Shown here: positions 1 to 7,603 of the stretch, piece by piece
How the letters are laid out: each line of letters opens with the position of its first letter
Numbering within the stretch: the first letter of the stretch is position 1
DNA from: Arthrobacter sp. 135MFCol5.1
Lineage (GTDB): Bacteria > Actinomycetota > Actinomycetes > Actinomycetales > Micrococcaceae
DNA length: 64,000 nucleotides
Direction of reading: 5' to 3'
Assembly: GCF_000374865.1 (NCBI RefSeq)
Contig: NZ_KB895454.1
Location: 62,001 to 126,000, forward strand
The notes under the pieces: model-generated
Databases searched by the model: none
What the model was told of the DNA's origin: nothing
Seen by the model: the letters and a program-made list of their open reading frames with translations, nothing else
Translations under genes and position numbers: made by a program

Positions 1-2
1 AC

Positions 3-302
3 CGGCAGGCAGTCAACAACTTTGCGGTGGCGCTCGACGTCGCGGAACGAGAAGCAAAGCGGATCAGGGACAGCAGGTTCAGCGGTCCCGAGCGCGAACG
101 GCTTGCCACGGCACGGAAACTTCTGATGATCGCGGAAAACCAGGCCGCCACGCCCGCTGAACGCCAGGCCGCTTACAAACGGGCCCGCCGCGAACTGGAC
201 GGCCTGATTGTCCTGCCCGATGTAACCGTCGCCGCGATCGAAGAGAAGATCGCGCCGGAACTGGATGCGCCGCCCCGTTCCGCGCAGTTCCACCAGGGCT
301 GA
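3..302 (+). CDS. C-terminal end of a protein cut by the window edge
   Basis: The frame is open from the first bases of the window to a TGA at 300-302, so this is the tail of a longer gene; a GTG at 27 is in frame but is probably internal. About 99 residues are visible. They are rich in Ala, Arg and Glu and look almost wholly helical, possibly coiled-coil, with a Pro-containing acidic stretch near the end. No catalytic motif is visible. The next gene, a phosphate transporter, starts 256 bases downstream on the same strand. A TPM-domain protein tail was considered because such proteins have helical C-termini, but nothing in this fragment proves it. Confidence 0.6.
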   Translation, partial: RQAVNNFAVALDVAEREAKRIRDSRFSGPERERLATARKLLMIAENQAATPAERQAAYKRARRELDGLIVLPDVTVAAIEEKIAPELDAPPRSAQFHQG

Positions 303-493
303 AGCCGCGCGACAGGAGACAGCCCCGGTCCCCGCCGCGATGGCGTGGAAACGAGGCGGACCAACGCCGGCGGACACCCGTTGGCGGCGCCCGCCACTGT
401 TTTGTCCTCATGCCGGGGACGCGTACGATCGATAAGGTTTCCCGCCGGTCCCGGCCCCCACCGCAAGTCATTCCACGCAAACAGCTGGTGAAC

Positions 494-499
494 TATGCT
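494..499 (+). promoter_or_regulatory. Candidate -10 element for the phosphate transporter
   Basis: TATGCT lies about 60 nt before the GTG start of the PiT gene, with a weak TTCCAC -35 candidate 17 nt upstream. It would give a leader of roughly 50 nt. The rest of the 303-558 gap shows no other gene or clear hairpin. Confidence 0.4.
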
Positions 500-558
500 G
501 TGCAAGGCAGCCTGGTAGGAGAAACTGCTGAACGTCGACTCTGCAGATTGGGCAACAG

Positions 559-1824
559 GTGGATATCACCTTCATGGTGGCGCTGGTCATCGCACTGGCA
601 CTATTTTTCGACTTCACGAACGGGTTCCACGACACCGCGAACGCCATGGCCACACCCATCGCAACGGGCGCCATCAAGCCGCGGACAGCGGTGGCCCTGG
701 CGGCCGTCCTGAACCTTGTGGGCGCTTTCCTGTCCACCGAAGTGGCCAAGACGGTGTCGGGTGGAATCATCCGCGAAGGATCCGGTGGCGTGCAGATTAC
801 CCCGGAGATTATCTTCGCCGGCCTGATGGGGGCCGTCCTGTGGAACATGGTCACCTGGCTCAAGGGGCTGCCATCCAGCTCATCGCACGCACTCTTCGGC
901 GGCCTGATTGGTGCCGCCGTTGTCGGTGCAGGGTTCAGTTCCGTCAACTTCGAGAGCCTGCTCCAGAAGGTCATCCTTCCCGCTGTCTTCGCCCCGGTTA
1001 TCGCCGGGCTCGCGGCCTACGTCTGCACCCGGCTTGCTTATGCGCTCACCGCCCGCCACGATCCCGAGACCGGCAGCAAGCTCACCCAGAAGCGCGGCGG
1101 TTTCCGCACCGGCCAGATTTTCACCTCCAGCCTGGTAGCCCTCGCCCACGGCACCAATGATGCCCAGAAAACCATGGGCATCATCACCCTGGTGTTGATC
1201 GCCGCGGGCAGCCAGGCTCCCGGTTCGGGCCCGCAACTCTGGGTGATCACAGCTTGCGCCCTGGCCATTGCGATCGGTACCTACGCCGGCGGCTGGCGCA
1301 TTATCCGCACCATGGGCTCCGGCCTGACGGAGGTCAAGCCCGCGCAGGGCTTCGCGGCCGAGACCAGCACCGCCTCCGCGATCCTCGCCTCCTCCCATCT
1401 TGGCTTCGCCCTCTCCACCACCCAGGTGGCGTCCGGCTCGGTCATCGGCTCCGGAATGGGACGCCGCGGTACCACCGTCCGCTGGAACATGGTGGGCAAG
1501 ATCGCACTCGGCTGGCTCTTCACCTTGCCGGCAGCGGGAATTGTCGGTGCCCTGACTGCCCTGCTGGTCAAGACCGGCGCGGTGGGCGTGCTGATTGCTG
1601 CCGTGGCCGGCAGCGGCGCGGTGCTGTTCATGTTCTTCTACTCGCGCAAGTCTTCCGTGGGCCACCAAAATGCGGTCGAGGTCGAGGAGGCCGGCCAGGC
1701 GGTCCGCTTCGCCAAGAAAAAGGCCATGGCCCGCGCCCGGGCCAAAGCGAAGGAACAGGCCAAGGAACAGGCCAAGGCTGACAATGGCGCTGCCGCCAAC
1801 ACCCCGAAGGAGAATCAGCGATGA
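559..1824 (+). CDS. pit: PiT-family inorganic phosphate transporter
   Basis: Low-affinity phosphate (metal-phosphate) symporter of the plasma membrane, 421 residues, the usual PiT length. The two inverted PiT signature repeats are visible: GFHDTANAMATPIATGAI near residue 20 and AHGTNDAQKTMGIITL near residue 195, each with the conserved Asn-Asp/Thr-Ala core. About ten hydrophobic segments surround them. The C-terminal 50 residues form a cytoplasmic Lys/Ala/Glu-rich tail with AKEQ repeats. The start is GTG at 559; an in-frame ATG at 574 would remove five residues. The stop overlaps the next small gene by 4 bp (ATGA), so the two are probably translationally coupled. No phoU-like gene is adjacent. 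Confidence 0.95.
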   Translation: MDITFMVALVIALALFFDFTNGFHDTANAMATPIATGAIKPRTAVALAAVLNLVGAFLSTEVAKTVSGGIIREGSGGVQITPEIIFAGLMGAVLWNMVTWLKGLPSSSSHALFGGLIGAAVVGAGFSSVNFESLLQKVILPAVFAPVIAGLAAYVCTRLAYALTARHDPETGSKLTQKRGGFRTGQIFTSSLVALAHGTNDAQKTMGIITLVLIAAGSQAPGSGPQLWVITACALAIAIGTYAGGWRIIRTMGSGLTEVKPAQGFAAETSTASAILASSHLGFALSTTQVASGSVIGSGMGRRGTTVRWNMVGKIALGWLFTLPAAGIVGALTALLVKTGAVGVLIAAVAGSGAVLFMFFYSRKSSVGHQNAVEVEEAGQAVRFAKKKAMARARAKAKEQAKEQAKADNGAAANTPKENQR

Positions 1825-2042
1825 AGTGGTTGGAACTCCTGACCGTCGCGGGCACCACGCTCATTTCCGCCGCACTGGTGGTTACGCTCTACTCGCTCGG
1901 CGTCAGGTTTACGGCAATCGCCGCCGACGCCCAGCAACCCTCCCCGGGGATCAAGCGCTCGGTGGCCTACCTGTGCTTCTCCCTGTGTGGCGTGGCCGTG
2001 CTCTTCGGGCTGTACCTGATCATCCCCTACTTCACCAAGTAG
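1821..2042 (+). CDS. Small two-TM membrane protein coupled to the PiT transporter
   Basis: A 73-residue protein with two hydrophobic helices (about residues 4-28 and 43-70) joined by a short polar loop. The ATGA overlap with the PiT gene indicates co-translation and suggests an accessory or stabilising subunit of the transporter. That role is inferred from position only. No known domain is recognised. Confidence 0.8.
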   Translation: MKWLELLTVAGTTLISAALVVTLYSLGVRFTAIAADAQQPSPGIKRSVAYLCFSLCGVAVLFGLYLIIPYFTK

Positions 2043-2103
2043 CGGGTTCCTCCGGCTGGACCCGACCATGGGCAGCACGGCCGGGGTTGGCTAGGCTGGG
2101 CCC

Positions 2104-2670
2104 ATGCCGCGCATCCAGTACTTCGTAGCCGCCTCCCTGGACGGATTCATCGCCACCTCAACGGACGACCTCGGCTGGCTCCTGCAGTTCGACGGATTCG
2201 AGGGCGGGGCGGAAAGCTACGACGCGTTCATGGCCGGGGTGGGGTGCATCGTCATGGGCGGGGAGACGTACGCCTGGCTGCAGGAGCACGACGCCGGCAC
2301 CTGGCCCTACGCGGGCACTCCGACGTACGTCTTCACGCACCATGAGTACGCGGTCGCCGAAGGGGCCGACGTCACCTTCGTCCGCGGCGACGTAGCCGAA
2401 TTCATAACTGACTTCCGGAAATCCGCGCAAGGCCGGAACATCTGGGTGGTGGGCGGCGGCAACCTGGCCGCCCAGTTTGCCGACGCCGGGCTGCTGGATG
2501 AGATCATCCTCTCCCTGATTCCCGTGGTGCTGGGGGAGGGAAAGCGGCTGCTGCCGCTGAAGGGGCCGACGGCCCCGCTCGAACTGGCCGCCTCCCGCAC
2601 CCTCGGCAGGGGGATCGTTGAATTGCGCTACCTGCTGGCCGCGCAAACAACACCGCCCGGCGCTGCCTGA
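2104..2670 (+). CDS. Dihydrofolate reductase family protein (RibD C-terminal fold)
   Basis: A 188-residue NADPH-dependent reductase of the DHFR/RibD_C superfamily. The N-terminus IQYFVAASLDGFIA and the C-terminal NIWVVGGGNLAAQFADAGLL, followed by LIPVVLGEGKRLLP, are typical of the stand-alone YyaP/YwjB-like group rather than of FolA, so the substrate is unknown. The start is supported by a TAGGCT -10 at 2092-2097, six bases before the ATG, giving a predicted leaderless mRNA with no Shine-Dalgarno. It sits alone between the transporter pair and a convergent thioesterase; the two stop codons nearly touch. Confidence 0.85.
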   Translation: MPRIQYFVAASLDGFIATSTDDLGWLLQFDGFEGGAESYDAFMAGVGCIVMGGETYAWLQEHDAGTWPYAGTPTYVFTHHEYAVAEGADVTFVRGDVAEFITDFRKSAQGRNIWVVGGGNLAAQFADAGLLDEIILSLIPVVLGEGKRLLPLKGPTAPLELAASRTLGRGIVELRYLLAAQTTPPGAA

Positions 2671-2671
2671 T

Positions 2672-3136
2672 TCAGCCGGCGTTGTCCCGGAGCATGTTCG
2701 TGATCCGGGCAGATGACAGCCGCCGCCCCCGGGCGTCGGTCATGACCACCTCATGGGTGGTGAGCGTCCGGCCCAAATGGATCGCGGTGCACGTACCCGT
2801 AACCAGCCCCTGCGCAATCGAACGGTGATGGGTGGCGTTGACCTCGATGCCGACGGCGTGCCTTCCCGGACCCGCGTGCATTCCGGCGGCGAACGAACCG
2901 AGGGTTTCCGCCAGCACCACGTGGGCGCCGCCGTGGAGGATTCCCGCGACCTGCGTGTTGCCCTCCACCGGCATGGTGGCGACTGTCCGTTCCGGGCTCA
3001 TCTCCAGGAAATGGATCCCCATTTTGACCACCAGTGCGCCGACGCCAAACGCGCCCAGCCAGCCGTGCATATGGTCGGGGATTCCGGCCGCTGCCAGCTC
3101 TTCGGCGAAGGGGCCCGGCGTGAAATTGTCTGTCAT
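2672..3136 (-). CDS. Hotdog-fold thioesterase (PaaI/YdiI-like)
   Basis: A 154-residue acyl-CoA thioesterase of the hotdog superfamily. The segment GNTQVAGILHGGAHVVLAET (about residues 54-73) is the conserved G-x-LHGG helix start that forms the active site in PaaI/DUF4442-type enzymes; HSI and TCTA motifs follow in the second strand pair. The substrate may be an aromatic or menaquinone-pathway acyl-CoA but cannot be told from sequence. ATG at 3136 fits the family length; the frame stays open further upstream only because it runs antisense to polA. It is divergent from polA, with 19 bp between the start codons. Confidence 0.88.
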   Translation of the reverse strand: MTDNFTPGPFAEELAAAGIPDHMHGWLGAFGVGALVVKMGIHFLEMSPERTVATMPVEGNTQVAGILHGGAHVVLAETLGSFAAGMHAGPGRHAVGIEVNATHHRSIAQGLVTGTCTAIHLGRTLTTHEVVMTDARGRRLSSARITNMLRDNAG

Positions 3137-3148
3137 GGCAACTAGGCT
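3126..3148 (+). promoter_or_regulatory. RecA-NDp/PafBC-like damage promoter of polA
   Basis: TTGTCTGTC, eight bases, then TAGGCT (3143-3148). This matches 7 of 9 upstream positions and the -10 of the mycobacterial RecA-independent DNA-damage promoter (TTGTCRGTG-N8-TAnnnT), which is activated by PafBC. The -10 ends seven bases before the GTG at 3156, so the mRNA would be leaderless. The upstream box overlaps the start of the divergent thioesterase. Confidence 0.5.
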
Positions 3149-3155
3149 GGCACCT

Positions 3156-5996
3156 GTGAGTGAAACAACCAAACCGGCCCCTTTCCCGTCCCAAGTCCTG
3201 GAGGAAGAGCCCTCGGCGCAGCCTGCTTCCACCCTCCAGGACCCGGGAGCCAGTGACGCTTCCCCTGCTGCCGGCGGGTCGGTTTCCGCTACCGTTGCCC
3301 CCGTTGTCCCCATCACCGGCCAGCCGCGCCTCCTGGTGCTTGACGGGCACTCCATGGCTTTCCGGGCGTTCTTCGCCCTTCCGGCGGACAAGTTCTCCAC
3401 CGCCAACGGCCAGCACACCAACGCCATCCACGGGTTTACGTCCATGCTGATCAACCTGATCAAGGAACAGCAGCCCACGCACATCGCCGTCGCTTTCGAC
3501 GTCTCGGACGAATCCACGCACCGCAAGGCCGAGTACAGCGAGTACAAGGGCGGCCGCAACGAGACGCCCCGCGAGATGAGCGGGCAGATCGACCTCATCG
3601 GGCAGGTGATGGAAGCCTGGGGGATCAAGACCATCAAGATGCCCGGTTACGAGGCCGACGACATCCTCGCGACCCTTGCCGCCATGGGCGAAAAGGCCGG
3701 CTTCGAGGTCCTCCTCGTTTCCGGCGACCGGGACGCCTTCCAGCTGATCACGGACAACGTCTTCGTCCTCTATCCCAAGAAGGGCGTCAGCGACATTCCC
3801 CGGATGGACGCCGCGGCCATCGAGGCCAAGTACTTCGTGAGCCCGTCCCGGTACTCCGACCTCGCCGCCCTGGTGGGCGAGACGGCGGATAACCTGCCCG
3901 GCGTGCCCGGTGTCGGGCCCAAGACGGCAGCCAAGTGGATCAACCTCTACGGCGGCCTCGAAGGGGTGCTGGAAAACATCGACTCCATCGGCGGCAAGGT
4001 AGGTGACGCCCTGCGCGGGAATGTGGACGCCGTCAAGCGCAACCGCAGGCTGAACCAGCTCCACACCGACCTCGACCTGCCGGTCACGCTCGACGACCTC
4101 TACCAGCCGCGGCCCGACCAGGCCGTCCTTGAGGACCTTTTCGACCAGCTCGAATTCAAGGCCATCCGCGGCCGCCTCTTCGCCCTCTACGGCGACGCCG
4201 ACACCCCGGCAGCGGAACGGGACAGTATCGACACCCCGGAGTACAGCACTCCCGCGGATGCCTCTGAACTTGCCGCCTTCCTGGCTGCGGGAGCGGGCCA
4301 CCGCTCGGCCCTCGCCGTCGACCTCGTGCCCGGACGGATCGGCGAGGACGCCGCGGCGCTGGCGATCGTCCGTGGTGACGCCGCCGTCTACATCGACCTC
4401 GCCGGCCAGGACGCGGAGACAGAGAATGTCCTGGCCGGGTGGCTCCGGGACCCGGAGGCGGCCAAGGTGATACACGGCTTCAAAGCCGCGCTGAAGGCAC
4501 TCTCCGCCCGTGGCCTCAAGCTGGAGGGCGTGGTGGACGACACCTCCATTTCCGGCTACCTGATCGAGCCGGACCGGCGCACCTACGAGCTCGCCGAACT
4601 GGCCCAGCACCACCTCAACGTGGGAATCCCCGCTGCCACGGCCAAGGCCGGGCAATTGGAGCTGTCGTTCGACGGCGAGGACACCGCCGCCGCCGATGCC
4701 CTGGTCCAGGCCGGCGCCGTCGTCCTCGCCCTCAGCCGCTTCTTCGAGGATGAACTCAAGGAGCGCAAGGCCGAAGACCTGCTGTCCACCCTTGAGCTGC
4801 CGGTGGGCCGCGTCCTCGCGGACATGGAACTCGCCGGCATCGCGATCGACATGGACAAAATGGACGAACAGCTCGCCGATTTGGCGCGGGTGATCGACCA
4901 GGCCCAGGAACAGGCGTTTGCCGCCATCGGGCACGAGGTCAACCTGGGCTCGCCCAAGCAACTCCAGACGGTACTGTTCGACGAACTGCAGCTGCCCAAA
5001 ACCAAGAAGATCAAGTCCGGTTACACCACGGACGCGGCATCGCTGAAGAACCTCCTGGAAAAAACCGGGCACGAGTTCCTGGTCCAGCTCATGGCCCACC
5101 GCGAGGCCGCCAAGCTGCGCCAAATGCTCGAGTCGCTGAAGAAATCGGTGGCAGAGGACGGCCGCATCCACACCACCTACGCCCAGAACGTCGCGGCAAC
5201 CGGCCGCATCTCCTCGAACAACCCCAACCTGCAGAACATCCCCATCCGCAGCGAGGAAGGCCGCCGCGTGCGCGGCATCTTCGTGGTCAGCGACGGCTAC
5301 GAATGCCTGCTGTCCGCGGACTACTCGCAGATCGAAATGCGCATCATGGCGCACCTGTCCGGCGACGAAGGGCTGATCCAGGCTTACAAAGACGGCGAGG
5401 ACCTGCACCGGTTCGTCGGCTCGAACATCTTCCACGTCCCCACGGACCAGGTCACCAGCGCCATGCGGTCCAAGGTGAAGGCCATGTCCTATGGACTGGC
5501 CTACGGCCTGACCTCCTTCGGCCTGTCCAAGCAGCTGGAGATCTCCGTCGACGAGGCCCGGACCCTCATGAAGGACTACTTCGACCGCTTCGGCGCCGTC
5601 CGCGACTACCTGCGGGGCGTGGTGGACCAGGCCCGGGTGGATGGTTACACGGCCACCATCGAAGGCCGCCGCCGCTACCTCCCCGATCTCACCAGCACGG
5701 ATCGCCAGCTGCGCGAAAACGCCGAACGCATTGCCCTGAACAGCCCCATCCAAGGCTCCGCTGCGGACATCATCAAGCGCGCCATGCTGGGTGTGCATGA
5801 CGAGCTCAGGGCCCAGGGGCTGAAGTCCAGGATGCTGCTCCAAGTCCATGACGAACTCGTCCTCGAGGTGGCGGCGGGGGAGCGGGCCGCCGTGGAAAAG
5901 CTGGTCACCGAGCAGATGGCAGCCGCCGCCGACCTCAGCGTGCCCCTGGAAGTGCAGATCGGCGTCGGCCCCAGCTGGTACGACGCCGGCCACTAG
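3156..5996 (+). CDS. polA: DNA polymerase I
   Basis: A 946-residue family-A polymerase for gap filling in repair and Okazaki fragment maturation. After a roughly 55-residue low-complexity N-terminus comes the 5'-3' exonuclease/FEN domain (RLLVLDGHSMAFRAFF, then GYEADDILATLA, VSGDRDAFQL and the helix-hairpin-helix GVPGVGPKTAAKW). The central 3'-5' exonuclease-like domain (about residues 350-520) lacks the DxE metal-binding pair, so proofreading is probably absent. Polymerase motifs are intact: DYSQIEMRIMAHLSG (about 720), KAMSYGLAYGLTSFG (about 775) and VHDELVLEV (about 897). GTG at 3156 was chosen because TAGGCT lies seven bases before it; ATG at 3135 is an in-frame alternative. Confidence 0.96.
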   Translation: MSETTKPAPFPSQVLEEEPSAQPASTLQDPGASDASPAAGGSVSATVAPVVPITGQPRLLVLDGHSMAFRAFFALPADKFSTANGQHTNAIHGFTSMLINLIKEQQPTHIAVAFDVSDESTHRKAEYSEYKGGRNETPREMSGQIDLIGQVMEAWGIKTIKMPGYEADDILATLAAMGEKAGFEVLLVSGDRDAFQLITDNVFVLYPKKGVSDIPRMDAAAIEAKYFVSPSRYSDLAALVGETADNLPGVPGVGPKTAAKWINLYGGLEGVLENIDSIGGKVGDALRGNVDAVKRNRRLNQLHTDLDLPVTLDDLYQPRPDQAVLEDLFDQLEFKAIRGRLFALYGDADTPAAERDSIDTPEYSTPADASELAAFLAAGAGHRSALAVDLVPGRIGEDAAALAIVRGDAAVYIDLAGQDAETENVLAGWLRDPEAAKVIHGFKAALKALSARGLKLEGVVDDTSISGYLIEPDRRTYELAELAQHHLNVGIPAATAKAGQLELSFDGEDTAAADALVQAGAVVLALSRFFEDELKERKAEDLLSTLELPVGRVLADMELAGIAIDMDKMDEQLADLARVIDQAQEQAFAAIGHEVNLGSPKQLQTVLFDELQLPKTKKIKSGYTTDAASLKNLLEKTGHEFLVQLMAHREAAKLRQMLESLKKSVAEDGRIHTTYAQNVAATGRISSNNPNLQNIPIRSEEGRRVRGIFVVSDGYECLLSADYSQIEMRIMAHLSGDEGLIQAYKDGEDLHRFVGSNIFHVPTDQVTSAMRSKVKAMSYGLAYGLTSFGLSKQLEISVDEARTLMKDYFDRFGAVRDYLRGVVDQARVDGYTATIEGRRRYLPDLTSTDRQLRENAERIALNSPIQGSAADIIKRAMLGVHDELRAQGLKSRMLLQVHDELVLEVAAGERAAVEKLVTEQMAAAADLSVPLEVQIGVGPSWYDAGH

Positions 5997-6072
5997 GCTT
6001 CCTGCCGGTCCAGCAGACGGCCGGCGTGTTTGTGCTGGTCAAGCGCCGGATTCATTGGCTAGGCTCGGGTAA

Positions 6073-7371
6073 ATGGGTGATCTGAGCGGAAACTATGAAA
6101 TCCGGCGCTTTCCCGCCGTGTCCAAAGGCAACGAAGGGTACGCGGAGGCCGAAACCTGGGCCAAGGCCGTCGGGTTCGGTTTCCACGACTCCACCCGCAC
6201 CCCCGAGCACCGGGAGCGGTCCCTTGCCACCTATGAGGTCGACGGCCGGATCTTCACCGGGGTTTACCAGACCGGTCCCGTGGCCCCCTCCTCGCTGCCT
6301 GCCGAGGTACCCGTTGCCACCTTCGGGACCTTCCGCAAAACCCTGAACATTGGCTTCGGCCGCATGCTGGAAACGCAGATGGTTACGGCCGTGACCGTCC
6401 GTACATCGCACCGCCGGCGCGGCCTCCTGCGCCGCATGATGACCGAAGACCTCCAGGCCGCCAAGGACGACGGCATCGCCATGGCAGCGCTGACGGCCTC
6501 GGAGGGCAGTATCTACGGCAGGTTCGGCTACGGCGTGGCAAGCCTTGAGCGCACCGTGAAAGTGGACACCACGGCCCGGTTTGCCCTGCGGCACACGGCC
6601 ACGGGCGCCGTGGAAGTGGCGGACCCCAAAACCCTGTTGGACGTGGCCCCCGCCGTGTTCGAACGCGTCCACCGGCACACGCCAGGGTCCCTCGGCCGGC
6701 AGGAATGGTACCGGCACCTGGCCTCCGGGTCGCTGGGACGCGACGGCAAGGAAGATCCCGCCATCAAGGTGGCGCTGCACTACGGCCCGGACGCAACCAT
6801 CGACGGCTATGTCTCCTACAAGTTCCTTGGCTGGGACACCACCCCCTACACGGTGGAAGTGGTGGACCTTGTCGCCGCCACCGACCATGCCTACCTCGAA
6901 CTCTGGCAGTACCTGGCCGCGATCGACCTCGTGGAGCGGGTCACCTGGAACGAGGCGCCCGTGGATGATCCCCTTGCCTGGGCCCTGGCTGACCCGCGCT
7001 GCATCGACGCCTCGGACAGCCGCGACATGCTCTGGCTCAGGATCCTCGACGTTCCACAAGCCCTCGCTGCGCGCCACTACCCGGCCGATGGCCGGCTGGT
7101 CCTCAAAGTCGATGATCCGCTCGGCCTCACGCCGGGAATTTTTGCGCTGACCGTGGAGGGCGGCCAGGCCGGCGTCGAACGCCTGCCCGAAGGCACCGCC
7201 GCCGACCTCGAACTGGGCGTCTCCGCGCTGTCCTCGATCTTCCTCGGTGCTGTGTGCCCGGTGACCCTGAAGGCTGCCGGCGCCATCGGCGAGCCACGGC
7301 CGGGCGCCGCCCTCGAGGCCCGGCAGATGTTTGCGGTAGAACGGGCGACCCACTGCCTGACCCACTTCTGA
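6073..7371 (+). CDS. Eis-type GNAT N-acetyltransferase
   Basis: A 432-residue protein with the tripartite Eis architecture: an N-terminal GNAT domain carrying the acetyl-CoA loop TVRTSHRRRGLLRRMM (about residues 110-125), a second degenerate GNAT-like domain, and a C-terminal SCP2-like domain ending in a free aromatic carboxylate (THCLTHF), as in mycobacterial Eis. Eis enzymes acetylate amines, including aminoglycosides; the natural substrate is uncertain. ATG 6073 is preceded by TAGGCT at 6060-6065 with a seven-base gap, indicating a leaderless start. It is a monocistronic unit between polA and rpsA. Confidence 0.9.
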   Translation: MGDLSGNYEIRRFPAVSKGNEGYAEAETWAKAVGFGFHDSTRTPEHRERSLATYEVDGRIFTGVYQTGPVAPSSLPAEVPVATFGTFRKTLNIGFGRMLETQMVTAVTVRTSHRRRGLLRRMMTEDLQAAKDDGIAMAALTASEGSIYGRFGYGVASLERTVKVDTTARFALRHTATGAVEVADPKTLLDVAPAVFERVHRHTPGSLGRQEWYRHLASGSLGRDGKEDPAIKVALHYGPDATIDGYVSYKFLGWDTTPYTVEVVDLVAATDHAYLELWQYLAAIDLVERVTWNEAPVDDPLAWALADPRCIDASDSRDMLWLRILDVPQALAARHYPADGRLVLKVDDPLGLTPGIFALTVEGGQAGVERLPEGTAADLELGVSALSSIFLGAVCPVTLKAAGAIGEPRPGAALEARQMFAVERATHCLTHF

Positions 7372-7396
7372 GTCCCCGTCCCCGGTCCCGGCCGCT

Positions 7397-7426
7397 TTGA
7401 CCCGCGTTGCCGGCACCGACTAGAAT
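7397..7426 (+). promoter_or_regulatory. Promoter of the rpsA leader
   Basis: TTGACC (7397-7402) and TAGAAT (7421-7426) are separated by 18 bp, a near-consensus housekeeping sigma promoter. The predicted start is around 7433, leaving a leader of about 170 nt before rpsA. Confidence 0.75.
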
Positions 7427-7434
7427 AAACGGGC

Positions 7435-7527
7435 GTGTACCACGTGCACGTCCTTACGGTCCCAGGCCGCATTGAAAGTAATCCACAGAATCAGGATGAC
7501 CCGGAGGATCCGTCGGATTCACCGTGA
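7435..7527 (+). CDS. Putative leaderless 30-residue upstream ORF of rpsA
   Basis: GTG at 7435 is eight bases after the TAGAAT -10, so it would sit at or next to the mRNA 5' end. The frame runs 30 codons to TGA at 7525-7527. The peptide begins MYHVHVLTVPGRIE and ends with the acidic, Pro-rich DDPEDPSDSP. The stop codon lies two bases before the 12-bp hairpin at 7530-7557. Translation is not proven; the case rests on the -10-to-GTG spacing and the placement of the hairpin. Confidence 0.4.
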   Translation: MYHVHVLTVPGRIESNPQNQDDPEDPSDSP

Positions 7528-7529
7528 AT

Positions 7530-7557
7530 CGCGCCTGCGTTCCATAACGCGGGCGCG
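7530..7557 (+). promoter_or_regulatory. Stem-loop in the rpsA leader
   Basis: Twelve paired bases (7530-7541 with 7546-7557, one G-U) around a CCAT loop, starting just after the uORF stop and 46 nt before the rpsA ATG. A smaller GATTC/GAATC stem at 7516-7530 overlaps its base and includes the uORF stop codon, so the two may be alternatives. There is no U tract, so an ordinary terminator is less likely. Confidence 0.6.
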
Positions 7558-7603
7558 CCGGTTTGCCTGACCGACTAACTATCCACAACGGAGCCCCTAC
7601 TAC

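Noticed and set aside
3..302. TPM-domain phosphatase identity for the partial first gene
   Set aside because: Only a helical tail is visible; the diagnostic part would be outside the window.
2751..5993. A 1080-codon open frame on the minus strand opposite polA
   Set aside because: It mirrors the third-position G/C bias of polA, has low-complexity Gly/Val/Asp composition and no motif; polA on the plus strand is certain.
6005..6026. Possible terminator after polA (GCCGG...CCGGC)
   Set aside because: Only five base pairs around a 12-nt loop; too weak to call.
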